NCBI GenBank assembly: GCA_037074705.1
Contig: CM073593.1
Span: 7,507,001 to 7,571,000, forward strand
From: Zhengitettix transpicula
Lineage: Eukaryota; Arthropoda; Insecta; Orthoptera; Tetrigidae
Length of the DNA: 64,000 nucleotides
Direction: 5' to 3'
The position numbers and the translations under genes were made by a program. The notes under the pieces are model-generated. The model did not search any database and was not told where the DNA came from. It worked only from the letters and a program-made list of their open reading frames with translations. Shown here piece after piece: positions 54,525 to 64,000 of the stretch. How positions within the stretch are numbered: position 1 is the stretch's first letter; every line of letters starts with the position of its first letter.

Positions 54525-54874
54525 CTCTAGTCCTCCTACCAACTGGCACTACATACTCCCTAAATATCCGCTCTTCCCATCTGTCCCCATAACATCCTTA
54601 ACGCTTCAAACATGTAGTTTCCCCAATGACCAGATTGATCGCTAACATCATGCCGGCTTATATGTTAATATGCGGTAAACAAGTTAATCTGCTTCTCTCG
54701 TCTCTAACTTGGTCACATCCAAGACCACAAGTTTACATGTGAAATATTTATAAATTGTAAATACCTTGTTATTTGTTAATTTTTACAATTGTAAATACTG
54801 TTGTTATTATTATTATCACAACTGTAAAGTCTCCGGACTAAAAGTTAACTTTAATATAAAAAAAATACAAGGAG

Positions 54875-55120
54875 CCCACAACAATTCCTCATGTCCTCTT
54901 TGACTGCCCCAAATATAGCGAGATAAGAAGATCAACCATAGCCGCCCATTCAATGATGGAGATTTGCAACACATCGTCAGCAATAAACAACCTCAAACAC
55001 TTTACGATGAAAACTGATTTGTTTAAAGTAATTTAAATGTTATACAAATGTAGAACTTAACAGATGTAAGTCGCTAATGACCAAAAGGTTAATGCGACGT
55101 TAAATTGTAATTAATTTTTT
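54875..55120 (+). pseudogene. I-like LINE C terminus and 3' UTR (second half of split element)
   Basis: It continues the zinc motif: EPTTIPHVLFDCPKYSEIRR supplies the His and last Cys of a CxxC-like knuckle whose first Cys lies before 51906. It ends MKTDLFKVI then a stop, followed by an A/T-rich tail to about 55120. Confidence 0.8.
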
Positions 55121-55124
55121 TATA

Positions 55125-56655
55125 TATATAACGTAATGAATGATAAAGTGAAGTTATTGCGGAGGTGGAAGACTTTTTTTGGTTAGGTGGATGGGAGCTA
55201 CTGGACTCTGCATTCCTTTTGGGACAAAGAAAGTAGGTAACAATGGACCTGGATAAAAAAAACAGCTTCTAGTGACGACCAAATTATTCAGGGAACAAAT
55301 TGACAGCCACAAGCATCTATTTCGCAGACGGGCACACAAAATTTCAGACACCTGGAAGAATATCGTTTAGTAAGTAATACAATAGATTTCATTGGCTGAG
55401 TCTAACCAATGACAATCAAACAAAATTATCTGTGATCGGTTAACTTGAGAATTTCGAGCTGGAAGAACGTTTACGAGTTAGTGTTTGTATGTTCCGGACT
55501 TGATAGAGATTTCCTATAGGTCAGAGCATCAATCATGGAATGGCTGGTGTTCGTGACTCACTTTCTCCGTCCAGCTGTGACGGCTTCATCAACGAGTCCT
55601 CCTGTCGAGGCGCCTCAGGAAATGGATTTATAACAACTGCTGCAATAAGTTTCCGTAGCACAAACCGTCTACGAAGGCTTTTCGTTTATAGTCATATATT
55701 TTTCCGTTGAACAATGGTGAATTTGACATTTGGAATTTTAAATTAATCCAATTTAAGCATGAAAAGTGAGTTGTTTTTCGAGGGAGTAATTCCTTTGTAG
55801 ATGTTTCTTTGGTTTGACTCGGTTCGTAACAAAAACAAAAGAATTTATTCTTGTAAAGGTAAATTGCTTAAAGACAGGTGGTGGTGACCTTTCTCACGAC
55901 CATGAGGTCCCACAATTAACTTATTACGAGTGGACGAGGCGTTGCAACACTTTCAATCCTCACCCGAATTACATACAGGATGTTGATTTAACGGAAGGAC
56001 TGAAATCAGCGACAACTCTCTCCTTTGTTACGCCAAGAGTCTACACATGGTGTGACATTAGATTCAATTCTGCAAGCCCTGATGGCGTTGAACATACACA
56101 ACAAAGCGAAATTAAAAGCCATTGTTTTGTATGTTTCAAGTCAGTATTTTGTAGGTGGAAAAATCCCGTACATTAACCCAGTGTAGATTAAAGGAAGAAT
56201 AATTCCTTACAGACAAATTGTTGTGTTTGAAATACTAAAGCAGGATGCTTTAAATAAATTCCAGTAAATGGTGTGAGAAGTTGAAGACAAGTTTCTTAAA
56301 TATTTCGTGTTAGCGAGAAACCTTCTGTACAAGGACACGCGACATCCCGACCTTCCATTAATTACAAGTCTTCGGATTATCAAAGCACGGTCAGGCAACA
56401 CGTTTCAAATGTCACCGAGTTCCTGTTCATCGATTAAATGTGATTCAATTAACCTTCACGTATTATTGGTTTTTCCGTTGTATTTGAGAATCTTTGTGCT
56501 GTAAATGTTACGCTTAATTATTTTTTAAGTTTTGTTATTTGCAATACCGCATATAATACAGAAAATAACTCAAGATGGACGGAACGAGTAGATCTAGTCA
56601 CAAATATCAACTAAATTTAGTAAAAACCAATATAAAAAAATTTAATCTTTAAAAT
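55125..56655. other. no recognisable gene
   Basis: Mixed composition. A plus-strand 120-codon frame at 55814-56176 has no recognisable domain, and it starts in an A-rich run. I leave it uncalled. Confidence 0.4.
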
Positions 56656-56679
56656 AATAATCAATTTGAATACCACTAT

Positions 56680-57056
56680 AAATGAATTCGACTCCAATCT
56701 CGGATGTTTTTTGCTTAACGTCCGTCCACCCCCACACCTAAGGGTGCTGCCCTCTAATACAGAAAGGGGTAGAAATTATATACACAAAATAGCAACAGAA
56801 ACATTTTCAATTTCATTGACCCCCCAAATTATTTATCCGACGCATATATCTGCCGTTTGAACATGTTTAAAATTTTCGACCCCGCCCCTTGGTTTGGTAG
56901 TCGCGTCTACCCCCACAGGAACACGTGTACGAAATTTGTTAAAATTTGTTCCACGCATGTAGATAGATTTGCATACGGAAAGACCCTCACACACACACAT
57001 ATGCTCACAAACACATGCTCACAAACACAAAGAAACAGTCAATTTTATTTATTAGA
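56680..57056 (+). repeat. R-CGG repeat fragment
   Basis: GAATTCGACTCCAATCTCGG through CCACCCCCACACCTAAGGGTG, AATTATTTATCCGACGCATA and GAACACGTGTACGAAATTTG to ATTTTATTTATTAG, collinear with 33730-34240. Confidence 0.65.
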
Positions 57057-57059
57057 AGA

Positions 57060-60000
57060 AGATGGCGGCTGTTAAAAACATTGTAGAAAGAATACGAAAG
57101 CTTATTTGAGTTCTATGCATAATGTCGGGATAACTAATATAAATGTATTTGATTACCTTCTCGTGTGTTAATTGTAATCTGTCGTCGAAACATACACGAG
57201 TAATGCACACATTTTATTTAGATGCAATGTAGATAAAAGAGATAATATAATGTAGTAATTGGTAATTAAGGCATTGTTCTAATTGAAAAGTTGAATTGTA
57301 GAGGACTCATTATTGGTGGATATAGCGGACGCCGCAACAAACCGGCAAAGCAAGGAAAGTATTGTTGATCGGTCGAGAAGGTTTTACGCGCTCAAAATTT
57401 ACGAGACGAACGAACAGTTGGGCAGCGGACAGCATGTAGAACAGAGTAAAAGAACGAACAGTTGGGCAGTAAACGGCGAGATGTACAGATTAAAATTCTA
57501 ATTCACGAAAACTTGAACAATCTTTGTCAGTCAGCAGTGAAGACTGAAAGGTCTAATTTGAAGAACGACAAAGTGTTCCAGTAACCAGTACGCTGTTATA
57601 TCAAAAATGCAGAAACTGAACTAGTCTTCAGTCAACAGACAAAACCAATGAGGTGCATTTTCAACAAAATCCACGAGATCTACAAATCCAGGTTGCAGTA
57701 AATCATCGAGAATCGACAAAGTTATTTTAAACCAAATAACAAACTACGCTAATTAGAGTCTGTGAACATTTAGAGTCTGTGAGTACTTAGAATCTGTGAT
57801 ATCCCCAAAATTGTGCACGAAAAGTTAAAATGAGACCTGGGCTGCCGTAAGTAGAAAGAAAACTTTAAAATCATTGTAAACCACGTTTAAAAGATAAACG
57901 TCAGATCGTTCTTTAATTATCGATAAAAAGAGATCTTTAATTATTCAGATCATTCTTTATTTCTTGATAAAAATTGAAATTGTTTAAATTCAATCTTTGG
58001 TATTATTTCTTCAGCAACAAATGTCGTCTATGTTCAGATGCATTGATTCCCATATAAAGCAAATGTAATTTTTGTGATTTTGATTATATAAATTCTGCCA
58101 TTATCAAACCCAGTTCAAGACCCTGAGATCCCAAATATTTTGTGATTTGAATACTTGTTTTAAAATTGTTAATCAATCTTGTTTAATAGTTTTCACGTAA
58201 TAGTTCTTTTCATTTAAAAACGCCACATAGTTCATATCATGAATTATTGTCAAAAGATGCAAGCTAAATTTAGTAAATTATTACAATATAATATGACCAT
58301 GTATTATTTAATGTAAACCACGTGCAATGTACCACTTAAAATATAAAGTTGTAGATTCAGCGCATTCCATTACAGGGAAACTCTTCTTTGAAGCAAAGAA
58401 ACCACTATTAGTTATTTCAATCTTCCCTTTCATTCCGTGTTTGCTTTCCCTTCAGACTGTTAAGTGTAATTGCCTTTGGAGGTGACAAAGCTGGTAAAAG
58501 TGCAGTAGTTGGTGAGAGGAGAGAGAATACCTCTCATTTCATATTACAGATTCTCGTCGCTGTAAAGCGACCAAAGTACGAGCTTTGCTGTAGATAACAA
58601 TACGATTGTAGATACAAATTAAGTGGCAGGTCATTATCAAGATACATGACACAAATCTAATACATAAAATGGAGGAGTAAGACGTCCTTAGGGGTGGAGG
58701 TGGAAGGGAGTTACGTGAAAATAACCTGCTCTGGTGTCGAACCCAGGGCTATGAGAGCTGGTTACGTTCAAGGTCAGCCCCTATGTTGATGAGGGTGGAA
58801 GGAATAACGCAATAACAATCCGATTATGACCGTGATTGATGTCGATTCCATTGGTTTGGAGCTCGCTGAGTTGAATACTGACATTCGCAGTGCCGACTAA
58901 TTTCAAGTTCTGTAAGTGGCGGTGCTTAATTATAAAATGTCCCAAAATCGGTGTCGAATTCTGAGTCTTAAGGTTCGTTGAGTTGAATCTATCATTTATC
59001 TATTTAGCTCAAGTTCAGCCACCATCGAAATAAATTGGAGTAGGAATGAGAATATAATACGTATGTATATAATATAATAATTAGATGAAATAGCCAAATA
59101 CAGATTTGATTTTTATTGTTCCATTAGTCCTCGTTTGAGGAAATAGGATGCAGCATTACAGAAAATTAAAATATAATTATCGGATGCTACAGTTATAAAC
59201 GATTAGAACTTAACATAAAATTAACTAAAAATTGCGAACACAATTTTCCCTTTCCAACATTGCTAAAAGAACTATATAGCAATAATAAAAATAATAATTA
59301 TGTAACGTTACACGGGGTATAACATAATATTTACAGTACTAACAATAATCAATACGCACTAGGTGAAAAATAAATATTCAGAGAATTATAATCATAAAAT
59401 ATGGAATTACACATCACACAAGAATAAACACAAAACCAGACACACGCACACTAGGAAGAAACGCAAACGACGGACAAGTCACTTCACGAAACAGAGCGAC
59501 GAGGAATTTGCAAACTCCAGGCCGTTCATCAAACAAACAAACAAACAAAGGAAAGAGCAGAAAAGACCAGCAGAGACTAAGCAAGTTATGAAATAAGTAG
59601 TTCTAAGAGCAACACATTTCAACACTTTTGCAGTATAACAAAAAGTAATTAATTATTAGGGAAACGATCAAGAAACTCCTGTACTGAGTAAAACACCGGC
59701 GCCTTACAATCAAATATTTTTACACCGAATCCCAAAACACTTGTAATTATTATTGTTCTTTACATCTGGAGGAAGACTATAGTAGAAAACTATTCCTGAA
59801 TGGTGAATACTTCTCTGGTGGAGAGCAAATATCTTAGACCTGAGCGATTTCTAGTCTCTCAATCGTGAGACTCGCTATTCCTTTGAAAAAGATTCATGTT
59901 ACACTTTACGAACTTAATATTCGTTAAATTTTGAAAAACGGTTTACAACTACATTTATTGTCCGTATTAGACACTATTCTACATGCACACTTTTGCAACT

Positions 60001-60395
60001 TGAATATTTCTATTCTCCTGGAGCAATTGAGTCAATTTGCAATGCCATAACAGATAAAAGTACACCATTTCGTTGTGTTGACTTCAACATGTTACATTGA
60101 GGTTCTGAGACAATAAAAAGCCGAACTGAGTTTCCCAGCAAGCAGATCTATATGGAGGCAGCGCTTTAATTTGATATCAATCTGTAGATCCAGTAAAGGC
60201 GCATCAGCCGAGAAGGTTATAACTAACAGTACGTTAGAAATAACGTTGTATCAAGTACATGAGGAGCAAATGAACGATACGTCGGGATACATAAACTTAA
60301 ATGGCAGAATAAGATTTCATTGTAAATGACTAACGAGGGTTGCGACAAACAGACAATAAGCGGTCTAATAATTTGATATTTCATAGGTATGATCG
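57060..60395. other. no recognisable gene; scattered repeat scraps
   Basis: An inverted R-CGG scrap lies at about 58670-59000 (GGGGTGGAGGTGGAAGG, GAACCCAGGGCTATGAG). A possible LTR-leader match is at 58102-58130. ATAGCCAAATACAGAT at 59090 is another copy of the recurring end phrase. A lysine/arginine-rich 77-codon frame (59363-59596) is low-complexity and not convincing. Confidence 0.45.
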
Positions 60396-60402
60396 AGATG
60401 TA

Positions 60403-61680
60403 CCACTGTGAACAAAAAGTAAGGTAAATTTGTTTATAAAATATAAATTATTTATTTATTCTTCCAAATCAATTTCATCCCCTTCAAAGTAATCCCCGTC
60501 CGATAAACGCACTTTTTCCAACGCTTTTTCAAGTCTTCGAAACAGTCGGAATAGTCTTTTTCCGGTATAGCCTTCAAGACCTTCTTCGATTCGGTTTTTA
60601 TCTCCTCAATCGTGTCAAAACAGCGTCCCCGCATTGGCCTTTTTAGTTTGCTGAATAGCCAGAAGTCGCACGGAGCCAAATCAGGCGAATATGGTGCTTG
60701 CAGAACGACATGAGTCGAGTTTTTGTCAAAAAAGTCTCGAAGAACCAATGCAGTATGACATGGTGCATTATCGTGATGAAGGAACGAAAAGTTGTTCGCC
60801 CATAATTCCGGGCGTTTCAGACGTTAGCTTCACGCATACAACGCATAACGCTCAAATAATATTCTTTGTTGACAGTTTGGCCCGGCGGAAGGAATTCATA
60901 GTGCACCACACCACGATAATCAAAGAAAACTGTCAACATGACCTTGATTTTGCTTCACCTTTTGCACGATATTCGCTGGATTGGTCGGTGGTTTCAGGGT
61001 CGTATGCGTAAATCCAAGTCTCGTCTCCAGTAATGATGCATTTCAAGTGGTCCTGATAGTCAGACAGCAAAGTTTCACACACATCAACGCGACGATTTTT
61101 TTCAAAAAAATTGAGCGATTTTGGCACCAATCGAGACTTGACGCGTTTGAGACACAAAACATTCTTCAAAATGGTTTGGGCTGAGCCAAATGATATTCCA
61201 ACACTATCAGCGAGATCTCTAATTGTCCATCGACGATTTTCAAGCACCAAATCTTTGATGTTTTGGACGTGGCCCTCGTCGGTAGACGTTGATGGTCGTC
61301 CAGAGCGCGGTTCGTCTTCAACTCGTTCTCGGCCCTCTTTGAACTCGTTGTACCACATAGAAATGTTTTTTTGTGCCATAGTTTGATCACCAAAGGCCTT
61401 CCGCAACATTTTCAACGTGTCCGCACAAGAATATTCGTTCTGCAAACAAAATTTGATGCAAGTTCTTTGCTCAACAAAATCACCCATTGCAAAAATCGAA
61501 AAATTCACTTTTGGTTGTTTACAAAAACACGTGTAACTCGGAGATAATTAAACCTTTTAACAAACAGACGCTTGTAAAATATTATAGACAGTCCTACCAA
61601 CCTAGGAAAAAAAATTACGTGCCTTCCTAATACCGGGGAGTTTTAAATGACAATTTCACCTTACTTTTTCATCACAGTGG
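60403..61680 (-). mobile_element. mariner element with both terminal inverted repeats
   Basis: The ends CCACTGTGAACAAAAAGTAAGG (right-hand end of the element) and CCACTGTGATGAAAAAGTAAGG (5' end, minus strand at 61680) are imperfect ~29 bp inverted repeats. They are flanked by TA on both sides (60401-60402, 61681-61682). At 1278 bp this is a full-length mariner of the same family as the 25.7-27.6 kb pair. Confidence 0.9.
60452..61487 (-). pseudogene. mariner transposase, frameshifted
   Basis: The ATG at 61487 begins MGDFVEQRTCIKFC. The N-terminal half is intact, with FKEGRERVEDEPRSGRPSTS and DLADSVGISFGSAQTILKNV (helix-turn-helix). The catalytic GDETWIYAYDPETTDQSSEY is kept. A short deletion after GEAKSRS shifts the frame. 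The rest (the FDYRGVVHYEF segment, then MVLRDFFDKNSTH and PYSPDLAPCDFWLFSKLK) continues in other frames. The DD34D spacing fits mariner. Not functional as read. Confidence 0.87.
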
Positions 61681-61747
61681 TATGTTAAATGGAGAAACGA
61701 TACGCGAGTTGAAATTACCAATTTCTGTACAATATGTAATTGGGTAA

Positions 61748-62150
61748 AAGAGGGTAATCCACGTGGTGGCAAATCCCCGTTAATAGCATAGGAAGTGATA
61801 TGAATAGCGATATGGGGATGGGCAGAGGACGTAGGGTCGCCAGGCTATAGTTTAAGGCTTTCGCCTAAAATTATGCAAGACAAACCCTAGAAAACCTACA
61901 TCAGGTAGGTCGGACTCTTGGTACTTGTCCCACGTCCATCTCTGGATGACGGGAGAGGGGCAGCATTCGCTTCTCCGTGCTTCGACCAGTTTAGGAGGCA
62001 GCTGGTTGAATATTCCAATAGGAATAGTGAACAACTCTCACTGTATGCCCAAGGTCTGCGATACCGGAACATACCTCTCGGCTTGTGATAACCTTAGTCT
62101 GCGTCTCTCCAGGAAGGTTCCTCCTGAGAGAGCTAAGACAAGCTCCCTAA
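61748..62150 (-). mobile_element. R530 retroposon copy 4 (inverted, divergent)
   Basis: The minus strand reads from the GAACATACACC-like region through GTCCGACCTACCTGATG to GGATTACCCTCTTTTACCC. Shortened internally. It starts 67 bases beyond the mariner end. Confidence 0.68.
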
Positions 62151-62639
62151 GGTTTCTGCTGAGTTGAGTCAGTGTTTGTCAGTAATGCGTTCCGTCATGG
62201 CTGTGAGCGCGAAAGGTGCCTTGTGAGAAAGTTTTTCTTGTGCCGGATACGCCACGAGCTTTCAAGGCCACAAGGACTTGCACTAGATCCACTGACATTA
62301 TTATACCATTTATCTAGCAGGTCGTAAGAACTCTTCATACATTTCTTCTTTAAGAGCTCTAATTACTAATTACTTGATCTAATAGTGCCAGACAGGATCA
62401 CAGTACCTTACTATTTACAGTCACAGATATTGTGAGCGTTGCCTGTGAAGAAATTAGAACCTTTGTAGGTTTTCCCAGAAGGTAGTAAAAGGCGGTTATT
62501 AAATATAGATAGAATATCCACATCTTTACAAGTCTTTGCAATTGGAAAACTGAATTTCAGTTATTTTATCAGTTGTATATTTTTGTAGTAATTAACGTCT
62601 GCAAAAAATAGTGATACTTGCAGTCAATTTAAAATAGAG

Positions 62640-62805
62640 AATAAAAAACTAATTAATGAATTAGAAAGATAGCCATTTCAGACAAAATTCGTATTCATTA
62701 TTTTCAATCAGACGTAAATTTATCATTTTAAAAAACTAATTAATTCAAATTCATAACTGCCAGACGTTTCGACGCGGAATGGCGGCCTTTTCTGTCCAGA
62801 GCCGT
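62640..62805 (-). repeat. Penelope-like terminus module, divergent
   Basis: The minus strand reads CTGGACAGAAAAGGCCGCC, a stem, GTCGAAACGTCTGGCAG, then ATTTTGTCTGAAATGGCTAT and CTTTCTAATTCATT. It has the same order as the modules at 21945 and 36765, with a longer spacer. Confidence 0.45.
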
Positions 62806-62864
62806 AACGAGGTCTTAGTGAAGTTTTAGATACAATACTAATTATTAATACGATTACAATCCTG

Positions 62865-63155
62865 AACAATTTAACCGCCGACTTATTTTCTTTTTAATGT
62901 TCGACGGGAATCGATCTAAGATTTTCTGCTGGAAACTCCGTCGAATGAAAAATAAAGATTAATATACTTACCATTTATTTAATTACTAATTACTGTTATA
63001 TTAATATATTTAACGTTGTTTTAAATTATATAATTCTTTTGACAAGTAGAATGTTTGTTTTTAAACTTTTCAATTGTAATAATTTATTATTTTCTTGTAA
63101 TCTTATATTATGACGTATCCTATTTCCTCGACCGACAACTAATGGAATCAATAAA
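62865..63155 (+). repeat. LINE 3' UTR copy, uninterrupted
   Basis: CCGACTTATTTTCTTTTTAA...GAAACTCCGTCGAATGAAAA...TGACGTATCCTATTTCCTCG matches both halves of the split element at 33300-33461 and 34244-34425. No coding part remains. It serves as the empty site for the R-CGG insertion. Confidence 0.75.
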
Positions 63156-63159
63156 AAAT

Positions 63160-63448
63160 CTAAATCTCAATTATATATTTACTGCCTTGCAAGAGGTCGC
63201 AAACGACTACAGTTTTTTAATTGGACACATTTTAAAAGCCATGCCGCTAGATGATCTTAAACAGACCTAGCATTGAATTATAATAGCGACTTACATGCAA
63301 CACAATTTCTATGTGAAATTGAGAGTTGCAAATACTAAGCCTTGGAATTTTAGGGGATATGGACGCTTTTCAAATCTTGTAAAAAAAAGAAATACGGACT
63401 CTCATTACCAAACACGTATTCAAATCGATAAATAGCGTTAAGGGTTTT
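63160..63448. other. no recognisable gene
   Basis: Short AT-rich spacer; nothing recognised. Confidence 0.4.
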
Positions 63449-63449
63449 C

Positions 63450-63776
63450 GTAACAGCTGCCTCCTAAACTGGTCGAGGCACGGAGAAGGGAATGCTGCGT
63501 CCCCACAGCAAACTCCTCTCCCGCTATCGGAAGGGCGTGGGACAAGTACCCAATGTCCGACCTACCTGATGCAGGTTTTCTAGGGTTTGTCCTGAATTGC
63601 TTTAAGGCGAATGCCGGGTAGGATCCTTAAACTATAGCCCGGGGACCCTAGTTAACCCTTGGCTACCTTCCTCTACCCTTCCGCATCCCCCCTTTCAAAT
63701 CCCTTTCTATGCTATTAAAAAGGAGTTGCCACCATGTGGATTACCATAATGTAGCCTGTTACCCTAAAAGAAAACA
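63450..63776 (+). mobile_element. R530 retroposon copy 5 (5' truncated)
   Basis: It starts at CAGCTGCCTCCTAAACTGG and runs to the 3' end CTGTTACCCTAAAAGAAAAC, collinear with copies 2 and 3. The 5' half is absent, as in a truncated retroposition product. Confidence 0.72.
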
Positions 63777-64000
63777 AAAAAAAACATAACAATGCAACAG
63801 GCGAACGTTCGTTTAGAAAACTAAAAATGGTAAAATCGTTTCTTCGTTCTCATATTGGACAAGAGCGATTAACAACAAACATGGTTATAATATTAATTGA
63901 GCCTAATCGACAAAAGATTAAATTATGACGAAATAATATATGTGTTTGCCAATGAAAAAGCGAGAAAATAGACTTCATAAAACATGCCGAACGGTTTTAT

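Larger units (their letters stand above)
51916..54864 (+). mobile_element. jockey-like LINE (copy B) nested in the I-like LINE
   Basis: ATACAAGGAG at 51906-51915 recurs at 54865-54874 after the A-rich tail, so this is a 10 bp target duplication with exact ends. The 2.95 kb element has a ~250 bp 5' leader, ORF1, the endonuclease part of ORF2 and the extreme C terminus of ORF2. The RT is deleted. The 3' end matches copy A. Confidence 0.85.

Noticed and set aside
55814..56176. 120-codon plus-strand frame
   Set aside because: Starts in an A-rich run, with no homology recognised and no exon borders that make sense.
59363..59596. Basic 77-codon frame
   Set aside because: Low-complexity Lys/Arg/Thr repeats from A-rich DNA, not protein-like.

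Overview
The window looks like AT-rich nuclear DNA from an arthropod, most likely an insect. The evidence is one spliced lysosomal glycosidase gene with GT-AG introns and a dense load of insect-type transposable elements: mariner, jockey-like and I-like LINEs, Penelope-like elements, a Ty3/gypsy LTR element and tRNA-derived SINEs. The species cannot be read from the sequence. No prokaryotic gene, CRISPR array, rRNA or complete tRNA gene was seen.

The only clear host gene is on the minus strand between 19664 and 6540. It is a nine-exon GH27 gene of the alpha-N-acetylgalactosaminidase/alpha-galactosidase family. Every intron obeys GT-AG, all phases match, and the spliced frame encodes 414 residues with a signal peptide and both catalytic aspartates. 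Its introns carry a SINE with target duplications (intron 3), an RT-less jockey-like element (intron 2), an inverted tRNA-SINE pair and a LINE remnant (intron 1), and copies of a small palindromic repeat.

Layout: 1-1992 is the 5' part of a minus-strand Ty3/gypsy element (LTR, gag, open protease-RT frame) cut by the window edge. 2000-6500 is mostly unique AT-rich DNA with one LINE scrap and a doubtful plus-strand exon. 6540-19664 is the GH27 gene. 19.7-32.5 kb is repeats: a ~530 bp retroposon (R530 here), an unclassified repeat starting at a GCCCGGCGTTGCC-like motif (R-CGG here) with an internal ~29 bp minisatellite, a Penelope-like fragment and a head-to-head double mariner. 32.5-34.4 kb is a LINE 3' end split by an R-CGG copy. 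34.4-41.8 kb is mostly anonymous, with a Penelope RT scrap, a SINE and a hairpin. 41.8-47.3 kb holds two broken LINEs and another R530. 50.8-55.1 kb is an I-like LINE split by a jockey-like element with a 10 bp target duplication. 60.4-61.7 kb is a mariner with both ends. R530 copies and another LINE 3' end finish the window.

Nearly all non-gene sequence that can be classified is mobile DNA, often nested. I did not find a convincing new multi-gene system. The most unusual items are a recurring Penelope-type terminus with a hammerhead-like core, the mariner pair with two 3' ends outward, the R530 retroposon, and jockey-like copies that kept ORF1 but lost the reverse transcriptase.
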